Assembly (NCBI GenBank): GCA_905221615.1
Contig: CAJNDT010000321.1
Span: 179,152 to 243,151 of the forward strand
Direction: 5' to 3'
Source of the DNA: Symbiodinium sp. CCMP2592
Taxonomy: Eukaryota; Sar; Dinophyceae; Suessiales; Symbiodiniaceae
DNA: 64,000 nt
The notes under the pieces are model-generated. The model made no database searches. It saw nothing but the letters and a program-made list of their open reading frames with translations, and was not told where the DNA came from. Positions 21,101 to 33,700 of this stretch are shown one piece after another (the stretch's first letter is position 1; the number at the start of each line of letters is the position of its first letter). Both the position numbers and the translations under genes were made by a program.

Positions 21101-24100
21101 GGCATGGAGGCATCGATGCGTAGCAAGAAGCAAAACCCAGTGAGAACCCTAAACCCTAAACCAGAGGCATATTCCCATGTGGGAAATGTTGGTTTTTCCA
21201 GGGAAACACCTAGAAAACGAACCAAAAACAAAGCAATGAGTTAATCTCATGAAAAGATATAAGAAATTATGTTTTTCCGTGGAAAACCAAGTAAACGAAT
21301 CAAAACGAAAGAATTCATAGGAACTCCTTCAAAAAGTGGTATTAATCTTACGAGGCTATACAATGTTGGTTTTCCTAGGAAAAACCAAGACAACGAACCA
21401 AAGAACAACAATGAACACCAAATAGAGAGAAATAACATAAATGCTCCCAAAACAACTTCACTCGTTTGTTTTCCTGCGTAAACGGAGAAGTAAACATAGA
21501 CAAATACAGGTCTATGGATGTAGATATGGACATATCGAGAAAATCCTGGTTTTCCACCTTAAAACTAGATACAAGATTGGTTTTATACTAGGGAAATATA
21601 AACAAACTAGAAGTTTTCCTATGGGAACGTAGGCAACCCCCCCCAAACCCGAAACCCGGGAACGTAGGGAACTCCCCTCCCCCCTAAACCCTAAACCCTG
21701 AACCAGAAGCATATTCTCATATGGGAAATGTTGGTTTTTCCCGGGAAACACCTAGAAAACGAATCAAAAACAAAGCAATGAGTTAATCTCATGAAAAGAT
21801 ATAAGAAATTATGTTTTTCCGTGGAAAACCAAGTAATCGAATCAAAACGAAAGAATTCATAGGAACTCCTTCAAAAATGGTATTAATCTTACGAAGCTAT
21901 ACAATGTTGGTTTTCCTAGGAAAAACCAAGACAACGAACCAAAGAACAACAATGAACACCAAATAAAGAGAAATAAGATAAATGCTCCCAAAACAACTTC
22001 ACTCGTTTGTTTTCCTGCGTAAACGTAGAAGTAAACATAGACAAATACAGGTCTATGGATGTAGATATGGACATATCGAGAAAATCCTGGTTTTCCACCT
22101 TAAAACTAGATACAAGATTGGTTTTAACCAGGGAAATATAAACAAACTAGAAGTTTTCCTATGGGAACGTAGGGAACTCCCCCCTAAACCCGAAACCCGG
22201 GAACATAGGGAACTCCCCCCTAAACCCGAAACCCCTAGCCCCGCCCCCACCCCCCGCCCCCCCCCAAAAAAAAAAGGGCAAAAAAAAAAAAAATAAAAGG
22301 GTCAAAAAAAAATCTCCACCCCGCCCTAAAGCAAGGCTTAAATGGCTCGGAGTATGCAGAACTCCTGGGCACCGAGCCGATCTACGATCCGGAGGTGGGT
22401 TTGTAGAGGTTTGCGTAGTATGGGGTCCTAAATACTTTAATTACCAATATATACTATTTTGGGGGGGTTTCCTTCTTATAGTTTTTGTATAACATACACC
22501 AAAACCCGAGTCTAATTGTTAAGGCCCCTATATTAAGAGTCTTAACAGGGTCTTTATCACTTTTTGCCGGGGCTTTAGAGGGTTTGTAGAGTGCCTCATA
22601 ATGGGTTTAGAGCCTTTTTACGCGGTTCTATACTATGGTGTTTCAGTTCTTTCATTTTGAAATTTATGCAGGGTTAGTACGAGGCTGGATGATGTTTTGC
22701 ACAGACTACATGTTTTTTGTAAATCAGGTGCTCTAATGTGCTATGCAATTCTATGGGTTTGTAAGGAGGTTATACTTTAGGGTGGGATTTTGAGGGTTAC
22801 AGCATACATGCTACGTAAAGGCTCCAGCTGAGGGTTTAAGGGTTGAGGGTTTAAGGTTTGGGGTGTAGGGTTTACAGTAGAAGCCAGAAAGTTGGAATAT
22901 CATTATCGTAACCCCTTTGCGGTAAATTATAGGGGATCCTACCATTAATCCATATTCCAACTTTCTGGAGTTCCCTTTATGTAACGGTTAAGGTCTGTGG
23001 TTTTCAAGGTGTCTCCTAAACCCCGAAGTCAGTCTGAAGCTTTCACTCGAAGGTGGGCTTGTCGGCCTTCTTGCAGGCAGTTCAGACTGTCTTCCAGTGC
23101 CTTAGTTGCTGAGAAGATCGATTTTTTCGGCTTGGGTATGGGGCCCGCTTAAGGTTCAGGGGCTGGGACGGTTAAGGCCACTTAAGGTTTAGGAGTTGTT
23201 GCTGCTTGGTGGCACAGTGTCTGAAGATACCAATTCCAACAGAGCCCAAAACCCTAAACCCAAAATCTCAATTTAAACTTTCGGACGTAAACCCTAAACC
23301 CTAAAGCTAAACGCTAAACCCAAAACCCTAAACCCAAACCCTAAACCGTAGATCCAAAACCCTAAAACCCAACCCTAAACCCTAGATCTAAAGTTAAACC
23401 CTAAACCCAAAATCTCAAGTTAAACCCTAAACCCAAAACCCTAAAACGCAACCCCATACTCTAGATCCAAAATCCTAAGCCCTAAACCCTAAGTCGGAAC
23501 CTTAAGCCCTGCTCCCGAAATCCCGAAATCCCAAACCCAACGCACCAAAGCCTCATATGGGAGTTTCCTCAACTTAGGGGTACCTTAGGGTTCCTTCAAA
23601 GGGTTACTTTTAGGGTACTTTCAGGGTTCCTTTAGAGGGCTCTATAAGGGTGTAGAGTTTCCGGAAATTGGGGTTAGTTATTTTGGGGTCCTTATAAAAA
23701 AAAGATCCTACTATTTAGGGTGCCAAATAAGGGTCCCCTATTTTCGGAAACTCCCATATGTGCAGCCTTTACCTGGGTAGGCCGTTGGGTCAGTTAAAAT
23801 TTTTCCCTGGTGTTTTTTGAAAGGAACTAGCTCAAAACCTACACCCCCTAAACCCTAAACCCTAAACCCTAAACCCTAAACCCTACACCCCTAAACCCTT
23901 TGCCCCGAACCCTAAACCCTAAAACCAAGGTTTCGGGAAGTCAAGGATCCGGCAAACTTGCTGCACTCCCCACTGGATCCAGAGGCTAAGCAAAGAAGGA
24001 AAGGACAAGGCTTCGGGGGGTGTTTTGCAGTTGCTTCAACGATGTTTTTTGTGGTCATGGGTTTCGGTTTTGTTTTTTTCGACATGTTGCAGTTTTGGTA

Positions 24101-27100
24101 AAATGTAGGGTCTGAGAAGGCTGTTGCGGGCTTTATATCATTTTTTGCTTCCTTTTCGAGTTTCGAGTTCCGGGCTTGGGGGCTTGAGTGTCTTAGGTTC
24201 TGGTGGTTTTGGGGTTTAGGGTTTAGGGTTTTCTGGTGGTTTTGGGTTTGCAGCTTAAGGGTTCAGAAATCCTTTACTACTAGGAAGTCCAAGTTAGAGT
24301 TATAGTCTACAATACGTCAAAACCCTATTATAGGGGCCTAAAACAAATGCCAGTAATTGTTCCGGGGCTCCTGGTTAAAATTGGAGTATGATATACACCC
24401 AAACCATGAAAAATAAGTAAAGCCTGCAACACCCGTAAATAAAATCCTTGAAAGAAGGCATCGAAACTTGTCTAAACCCTGCTCTCATTACCCATAGGCC
24501 CCATAGTAGTTCATTTTTGGGATTACCTTATAGGTTTCTACATATGAACCCCAAAAAGGAACTACTATGGGGCGTATGGGTATTGAGGCCACGATAGTAC
24601 GCAAACCCTAAAGGGAACTCCAGAAAGTTGGAATATGGTTTCAGGGTAGGATACCTTATAATTTACCATAAAGGGTTTAGGATAATCATATTCCAACTTT
24701 CTGGCTTTTACTTTAAGCCCTAGACCCTGGCGGCCCTTAACTCGAAGAGCCGCCAAGCCAACAAAGCAGGGTTTAGGGATTTAGGGTCAAAGCCAGAAAG
24801 TTGGAATATGATTTCCTACCATGAAACCATATTCCAACTTACTGGAGTTCCCTGTAGGGGTTTGGAGGTTTAGGTTTAGGGTTCAGGGTTTAAGTTCTAG
24901 GATTCAGGGCTTTGGATGTTTAGAGGTTTAGGATAGGCAGGTTAGAGGTTTAGAGGTTTCAAAATGGACCCTCGACCTCACACCCTCAACTCTCAACTGA
25001 TCCTCAATCCCAGACTCTATACGCCGACACTGACGATGTGGAGACGGAGTTTGGGGTTTAAGGTCTTCCCTAAACCCTGAACCCTAAACCCTTCACCAAC
25101 AAATGAGGATGTCTATCTGGCCGTGAGGGACTTGATGCTCTCGGGTGAATCTTTCGGCAACACTTTTGCTGGGCCGGCTGCGTTCAACCCATGGGGGCAG
25201 ATCAACGGCATGCCCCCGCCGACGTGCACCATCAAGGACAATGAAACCCTGTCGGTACCTTGACGGATCATGGATTCATGTTTCAGTGGGGCGAATTGCC
25301 ATACAACCAACACGATATTCAAGCCTAACTTCGGTTAGGGTATCTAAAGCTTTACGTGACTTTATTTGCAAACAACTATCCGTAAGTCTCTGAATCTCTG
25401 TACAGTCGAACGAATAGAAGCTCCGCAGAAAACACTAGTAAACCCTATATCCTAAATTCTACCACCCTACACCCTATGTTCTCAACCGTTCAAGCATAGC
25501 TCAACCTTGGATCATTTTCGTTTCTCTCTGGAGCTTCTTGAACATCTGAGCCGATACCCGAGCAAAAAAACCTTGCTTTAGCTTCCCTGACATATCCAGC
25601 AAACTACACATCTGTTTTACCCGCTGCTCGTGGCCCTTCATGTAAATTCTTATCCTGAAGCACCCCAAGCATGCGCCCTAAACCTCTCTACCCATTGTAA
25701 TCTAAACTTTGACTTCGTGGCTCTTGATCAAAGCTCGTGGCTCTTGATCAAGACTCGTGACTCTAAACCCTAAACCCTAAACCAACCCTAAACCCTAAAC
25801 CAACCCTAAACCCTAAACCCTAAACCAACCCTAAACCCTAAACCCTAAACCAACCCTAAACCCTAAACCCTAAACCAACCCTAAACCCTAAACCCTAAAC
25901 CAACCCTAAACCCTAAACCCTAAACCAACCCTAAACCCTAAACCCTAAACCAACCCTAAACCCTAAACCCTAAACCAACCCTAAACCCTAAACCCTAAAC
26001 CAACCCTAAACCCTAAACCCTACTTGATCAAACTCGTGGCTGTGGATCAGTCCTAGGGTTTAGGCCCCAGGGTTCAGGCCTTGGGTTCAGGGGTGTTAGG
26101 GTTTAGGCCCTAAGGGTTTAGGGTTGTTTAGGGTTTAGGGTTTAGGGTTTAGGGTTTAGGGTTTAGGGTTTAGGGTTTAGGGTTTAGGCCCTAAGGTTTA
26201 GGCCTGGTTTAGGCCCTACGGTTTAGGGCCTAGGGTTTAGGCCTTACGATTCAGGGCCTCGGGGGTTAGAAAAGACTTTGTTCATGAATTCAAACTCTAT
26301 GGGCGGGGGGCGGTTTTGTTTTGAGAAAAGCTTGGAAAGACATTTCCGAAGCCAGAGACGCTGAACCCTCTGCTCTAACAGAACCATAAACCCTAAACCG
26401 CGCAAGGTACTCTTCCCACCGGAGTATGCTGATGCCCCCTTCAATTACCCGTTACCAGCTGCGCGGACATGTGAGGAAGACTGGCGCCTTGGATTTTATT
26501 GGGCTTAGGGTTCAGGGCTCATTTTAAACCGAACCCCAAGCCTGGGAGCAATTCTGGGATGGTGGACTGCTTTTGTGTTGCTTGTTTTACTCCACTGCCG
26601 CCCTGCACTCTCACTGACACGCGGCTGCAGGGCTTGCAAGCGGCCCAAAAAACGCTGGTGTACTGCATCGGGCCTAAAAAAGCAGACTCTCTGGTTTCAT
26701 CAGAAAAAATTTCTCGGCCGCTACCGGCAGGTTGCAGAGCCAACAGGCTCGGAACAAGCAGAAACCTCTGGATGCCAGCGTGCGGACAGCAAAAACACTT
26801 TTAGGACCCAGTGGCAATGTCATGTCCAAACAGACCGCGGAACAAGAAAAACTTTACGGGGTTCCGTTTCAGGGGTTCCTTGCAGGGATTCTTTTGAAGG
26901 GTTCCTTAAATCCGTTTCTTTTGGGGGTTTCTTTTTTGCCCCCAACATCCACATCCATGAACCTCTGGACCACGAAAGTTGCGTAGAACCCCCTGCAGGA
27001 CCCTGAGTAAGGTAGCCCCAATGTCAAGAAGCCCTACAAAACCCATAAAACCCCTTGTGACATCTCGATATAGCCGTAGCTGACCCCTGTAAAACCCCAC

Positions 27101-30100
27101 ACCTTTCAGGTACAAGGTTTGGAGACCGACCAATGAAAGCTGCCTTCTCTGCCACGCTGACTGTAGACCATGCCCTGCAAATAGCCAGCGCGACGGTGAT
27201 GCCTTCGCCTGCAGCTGCCGCCGCGGTTTCTACGAAGCTGCGGCGGCATTAGGGCATGGCACAGGGCTTCTAGCTTTTAGGTGGATTACTGGTCTCGGGC
27301 TCCGGATTTAGGCGTTTGGGTGAAGGCTTTGTGCCCCAAGCCCCGTCGGTGTCAAGCTTCTGCCTAACCGTCCCTTACAAAGCCTGGCGTTTGGGCTTGA
27401 ACCCCACAATCGAAACCCGATCCCTATATAATCCACAAGACAATTAACAACCCTTAGTTCCCCAATGATCCTGGACAAGCAAGCAATGGTGCTTTGGATG
27501 TAAAACCCATTAAACCTTTCAGAAGAAGCTTTTATTTTGGGAAGTGGCTTTAGGATACTGGGTCAGCTAGTGTTGCGTATTCGCATTGTCTCCACAATAC
27601 ACAGTACTCCTTGCGCGAGCATGCTGTACAACATCCCCCATGACTGCGGCTTACTTATGTAGGTCCCGAACTCCTGAACCCAGAGATTCTAATGAAGGAA
27701 TATTCCTTAAATCATATTAAGGATCCTACTATAATTTAAGGTATATTCCTTAATTGAGGGATATTGGAGTCTCTGGGTTGTCTCTATTTCGTAAGCATTT
27801 GGAAAACCTTGTGCTGACCCGGGCCGAAAGTCTTAAAAAAGGGAGTTTCAGAAGCAAGGTAAGGGCCTCTGATGTAGCCCTAAACCCTCAACCCTAAACC
27901 CTAAACCCTAAAACCTAAACCCTAAACCCCAGCCCCTAAAGTTTCGGATACTTAGCATCACTTCCCCCCCTATATAAAACCGAGAGTCGTTGGGATTGAA
28001 AACTAAATAGAATACAATACTGACCAGTACTATAATTAGACTAGAGTTCCTTTAAAGGGCTCTTAAAAAGCCTCCTGCTAATAGGGTTACTATAACTGGT
28101 ATTATGGGGTTTAATGCAGTGGCCTACATAATTACCTATACCGGGGGGTTCCTTATTATAGTTGTAGTATAATGGGCCCCGAAACCCCATTTTAATTATT
28201 AAGGGGTACTAGAGCATAACTAGAGTAAGGAATCCTCCGAAACCTATTCTAACTATAAGGGCCCCCTACATTACACCCTAAATTCTACAGCCTTGACCCT
28301 AAGCCTCAAAGCCCAACGGTGAGCCAAGGAGGGATTGGATTCTGAATGTCTGGAGTGCCCCACCGGGGTGATCTGCGAGGATGGGGCTAAGCCCTAAACC
28401 TTGCCTGTAGCCGAAAAGACCTACCTTTTTAAGGACTTATATATAGAAACCATAATAAGGAACCCTAAAAAGATAGGTCTTTTCGGCTACAGGTGGACCC
28501 TAAACCCTAACAACCCAAAAAAGCCAGGACATGGGTTCAGGGTCGAAGCTCTAAGCCTTCCCCCCCCGGGAACCGGCCCCCGAATCCTGAATCTGATTCT
28601 GGGTATAGGGTTTAGGGTTTAGGGTTCAGGGGTTTGGGGTTTAGGGTTTAGGGTTCAGGGGTTTAGGGTTTAGGGTTTAGGTTTTAGGGTTTAGGGTTTA
28701 ATGAGGGTTAAAGGGGTTTCAGAAGATAGTAGTATCCTTCATGCAAAGGCTCTTGAATGCAAGCAGCCCTATTCAAGAGCCTCCCTAAAGAGAGTCTTAA
28801 CAGCTTTTGACTTGTGCCTTTTTTGAGTTTCAGAATCCAGAACCATGGAATACCAAACCCTAAACCCTAAACCCAACACCCGAAACCCTAGTCAGACTCC
28901 GAGACTCCGGAAGGGAAAGCTTAGCATGAGGGTTTGGGGTTTCGGGTAGCCTGAACTGTCACATCAACCACCCCAAACTCCACAACTTCAACCCCAAACC
29001 CTAAGGGTTTGGGGTTTAAGGTTTCCTGTGACCCCAAACCCTACGAAATAGTTATGACTCCTTAATTAGAGGGTCCAACCCTTGAAACGGTAGGTTTTCG
29101 GATCCCAAGGTTAGGGCTAAACCCTAAACCCCCCCCAAAGCCTAAACCCCAAGCAGCCCCAATCTGAATAGTGACAGGTAGGGTTTGGGGTTTGGGGTGT
29201 AGGCTTCACGATTGCGGCGGTCCCAAGATCAGAACGCCCATCTAGAGTCTCTACATATTTGCATTCGATCTTTCCAGCACGGCCTAATCCAATTTTGAAG
29301 GCCGCTGGTTAGTGTTGCTTCCAGCCGCCGTGAGGATCGCTGTTGCGAGGTAGCCGTCAAGGAAGCCCTTTACAAGGTTTAAGGTTGAAGGCTTCATAAT
29401 TTTGAGTCTAGTTTAGGGTTGGGGTCTACGGTTCGGGGTTCGACCTTGCAAGTTGGGGGGTTTTGGTAAAGATATGAAAGGTCCTTGAATTCTTCTATGG
29501 TCTTTCCTCAAGATACCTGCTCACCAAGAGTCCAGAAGATGTTCCCAATGCTCCTTTTCTTACCGAAGACCAAAACCCTAAACCCCAAACCTTGGACCCA
29601 TGTGGGCTTTTCGTAGCATAGACTCTTATGCAGACGGAAAATAGGCCCTTAAAGAAAAAAACCTTGGGTCCACAGCCTAAGCCCCAAACCCACACCCTCA
29701 AAGCGCCAGAACCCCAAACTTTGAAGTCCAAGCCAAGGGCCCTCAGAAACCCTTTCAACCTCGAGCCCACGACCCTTAACATAGGGGCCTAAATAAGTAC
29801 CAACACTATCCTGGGGGTTCCTTTTTATAAGAAAAGTATAGTGGTCCCCAAAGCCCTATGCTAATTATTAAGGCCCCTATTATCCGAGAGAAACCCTGCA
29901 TCTTCCAAGGCTGAGCCCTGAGCCCTTGGCTCCAAACCCAAGACCTGAAACCATACTAGCAGCAATTCAAGGCCAAAATTCCTAGATACAAGGAAGCCCT
30001 AAAAAAGGGTTGTTGGTACGTTTACGAAACCCATATATCTGCAGCCCTAAACTCTGAACCTGAACCCTGAACCCCGAGAGCGTCGAAGTCCTAAGCCCTA

Positions 30101-30645
30101 CAGTTGAAGCTGGAGCCCCTGTAACTCAGAGACTCCAATGTCCCTGAATTAAGGAATAGTCCTTCAATCATAGTTGGGATCCTACTATAATTTAAGGTAT
30201 ATATTCCTAAATTAAGGGATATTGGAGTCTCTGGAAACTCCCAAAAATTCCCTTGGGAGGCGCCTGGCTCCGAGCTGGTTAGCCTGAACCTCTCTCGAGG
30301 CCGGATTGGGCCTAGCTCGGGATACTGTAAGGTCCCCCCCAAACAGCACAGGCTACTGGCGATTTGTGCGGGATGTCGCCGACGTCTATGCTTGCAGCAC
30401 TGCAGATGCTTGCGTCTTGACTGCAGTTTCAGCAGGCGTATTCTCTCGCCGTTCGGAGTTTTAGCCGCAACAATACTAACACGCTCCTCTCCTCTTCCTC
30501 CTCAGCACAAGCACCAGCACCGGCACCGGCAGCGGCTCTGCCCCGGCACCTGCAGCACCAGCAGCAGCACCGGCATCACCAGCATCACCAGCATCACCGG
30601 TACCAACAGCACCAGCACCAGCACCCGCACCCGCACCCGCGCCCA

Positions 30646-30743
<98 letters not shown>

Positions 30744-33700
30744 TGCAGCAGGTGCAGCGGCAGCATCATTGTTATAACTATTAGCCTTAACATCATTAGC
30801 ATTAACATAATTAGCATGATTAGCGTAACTCGCATTAGCATTGCTAGCAAGATTAGCATGAGTAGCATTGCTAGCATTAGGATTATTAGCATGATCAGCA
30901 TTATAAGCCTTGTGAGCACATGAGCAGCACTAGCATTATTAGCATTCGCATTACTTACTTGCAGTACTCCCGTTTTCAGCATTACGAGCATGATTCGCAT
31001 CATTAACATTCGCATGGTTAGCATGATCCGTACTTTTAGCCGCGTCGCAATACTGGTCTTGATAGCCTGATTGACAAGACAATGATGTTGAGTACTCCAC
31101 CATGACCAACACCATCATCACCATCATCATCACCACCATCATCAACGTCATTGTCATCGTCATCACCATGGCCATGATCATCATCGTCACCATCAGCACC
31201 ACCACCATTACCAAAAGACCATCATCATCATCATCATCATCATTTTTATCTTGATTAGCATCACCATCGTCATCAAACTCATCATCATTATCATCATTAT
31301 CATCATCACCATCATCACCATCATCATCACCATCGCCATCAGCATCGCCATCACCATGGCCATCACCGTCGCCATCACCAGTGCCGTCGCCATCGCCATC
31401 ACCATCATGACCACCACCAGCATCACAACCGTCATCATCATCATCATCATCATCATCATCACCATCATCGTAATCATCGTAATCATGGTCATCTTCATAA
31501 CATAAAGAGAATGATAGATACGGCTTGGTGATGGTTTTGGATTCATGTCATAACGTAATCGTGGACCATGACAAGACGTTGAAGGCAAAAAGGCATAGAT
31601 GCACCAGAACCGCCACCAGCACCACCAGCACCACCAGCACCACCAGCACCACCAGCACCACCAGCACCACCAGCACCACCAGCACCACCAGCACCACCAG
31701 CACCACCGGCACCACCAGCACCACCGGCACCACCAGCACCACCAGCAGCACCGCCAGCAGCACCTTCCTTCATCAGCACCACCAGCATCGCCAGCACCAG
31801 ACAAGCACCAGCAGCACCAGCGGCACAAGCATCATCGTGATCGCCATCGTTCCCATCCTCCTTCTCAGCTTGGTCGTCATAGCCGCATGGCCACCATCAT
31901 GATGCCGATCCTCGGGATCAATCCCGTCATCCGATCTTATGCCCAATTCAGGTCTCGGTGGTACCGCCGTTGGGGACGAGGGCTGTCAGGAGGGCCATGA
32001 GGGGCCCAGATGTGAAGAGTGTTCCGACATGTTCTTCCGCGACCTCTGGCCCGCATTTGTGGGTTCAGGTTTAGGGGCTTAGGGTTTAGGGTTTAAGGTT
32101 TAGGGTTTAAGGTTTAGGGTTTCGGGTTTAGGGGCTTAGGGTTTAGGGTTTTTAGGGGTTTTTAGGGTTTCGGGGCTTAGGGTTTAGGGTTTAGGGTTTA
32201 AGGGGTAGGGTTCCGGGTGTAGGGGCTCAGGGCTCTCGCCTCGACAGGGGGCGTATCAGTTGCTATGAGGAGTTTTAGATGGGACTGTCCGAAAATTAGG
32301 GGTACCTTATTTTGAGTCCCGATAATAAGGATCCTAGTATTCAGGGTACTATATTAGGGTCCCTTGTTTTCGGAAACCCCCATCTGGTTTTACGAGGGCT
32401 TCGTGAGGGTGGTGTAGGATTTTGAGGAACTCCGCGCAAGCGGCCATTTTTGAGAAAGCATCCGTGTCTCTGTATGGCAAAGCAAGGCAAGTTCCTGAAC
32501 GCTCTAGGGTCTTTGGGGGAGTTCAGGGTGTTTAGGGGTTTCGGGTGCTTATGAGGTTTGCTGGTTCAGGGACTTGTGGGGAATTTGGGATGTTGAGGGT
32601 GTCTAGGGTGGTTAGGGGTTTGGGGGGGGTTTAGCGAAACCCTAACCGCATAAACCCACAACCCCTAAACCCTAAACCGTAACCAAACCCCTAAGCCCCC
32701 AACCCTTGAGACCCTACACCCTAAACCCTGAACATTAAAGTGACTTTGAAAGGACCCTAAACCCCTGACCCTTAAGCCCTAAACCCTAAGCCTTCACATA
32801 AAGGGATCCCTAAAGGACCCTTAAGGGTTCCTTTTAAGGGTTCCTTTATCGGAACCCTTAGGGGAACCCTTGCATTAGCCCTTTTAGGATCCCTTCAAGG
32901 ACCCCTAAGGGTTCCTTTAAGGGTTCCTTTATAGGAACCCTTAAGGGGAGCCCTTATAGTAGCCCTTTAAGGATCCCTTAAAGGACCCTAAGCCCCTAAG
33001 CTCAGGAGCCGGACACCGGCCGATGCCGAGCGTGCTCCTCTACGGTGATATTTTTGGGCCCGGTTCCTCGGAGGCTCGAGGACTTTGTGGGCTTCCTCGA
33101 AGGGCCGCCTTTTAGGGTTCCTTTGTAGGGGTGCATTCAAGTGTAAGGGTTCTATGGGATTCTCATTTTGGTTGGGGGTTTAGGACTTCGACTCACAAGT
33201 TTCAGGCCTTTGGTATGTGAGGGTTTGGTTTCTGTCAGTTGATTTTGGGGGTTTAGGGCAGGGTGTCAGGGTTCGTCGGTGGCCTCCCTCTACCCTGAAC
33301 CCTGAACCCTAAATCCCGGACCCTCAAGCCCTAAACCTTAAACCATAAAGCCCCTAAACGCTAAACCCCAAGGTTCAGTGGCTGGCGGTGATGTTGGCGG
33401 CTCTGCTCTGTATCTTCATCTGCTTCGGACGGAGGATCCGCCATTTCCTCGACACTGGGCCATGACAGAGGTTCTATAATAAAGGTTTTAAAGTTCATTC
33501 TGAAGGGGTTCCTTAAGGGTTCCTTTAAGGGTTCTTTCAAGGGATCCTTCGAGGGTTCTTTTAAGCATCGCAGGTTCGATAAGGGTTACGATAAGCGGTT
33601 GCGACATGGTACTTTCTGAAAACCAGCGGTCCCTTATGAAGAGGTCTTTAGAGAAAGGATCCTACAATCTAGGGTCTCTATGGTTTGCAGCCTAGCACTT

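Larger units (their letters stand above)
20786..22321. mobile_element. 1.54-kb TIR element with internal tandem duplication
   Basis: Left end has TTTTTTTTGACCCTTTTATT...TTTTTTTGCCC; right end carries the inverted counterpart GGGCAAAAAAAAAAAAA...AATAAAAGGGTC. Flanked by 10-bp duplications. The interior is AT-rich and holds a GGAA microsatellite and two diverged copies of an about 545-bp unit. No transposase recognised, so probably non-autonomous; a 9-10 bp duplication would suit a Mutator-like element (inference). Confidence 0.7.

Noticed and set aside
21247-22098. Repeated open frames (e.g. MENQDFLDMSISTSIDLYLS on minus)
   Set aside because: The same frame appears twice because of the 545-bp duplication; AT-rich, no motif, no transposase signature.
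25255-25286. 32-nt intron before WGELPYNQHDIQA
   Set aside because: Too short for a spliceosomal intron here; the phase-correct continuation of exon 25108 is at 26407.
30392-31902. Long frames of Ala/Arg/Gln, Leu/Met, Trp/Cys or Thr/Ser repeats
   Set aside because: Artefacts of CAG, GCCCGC, CAT and CACCAG microsatellites; no non-repetitive protein core, apart from a short hydrophobic stretch near 31830 that I could not place in the gene.
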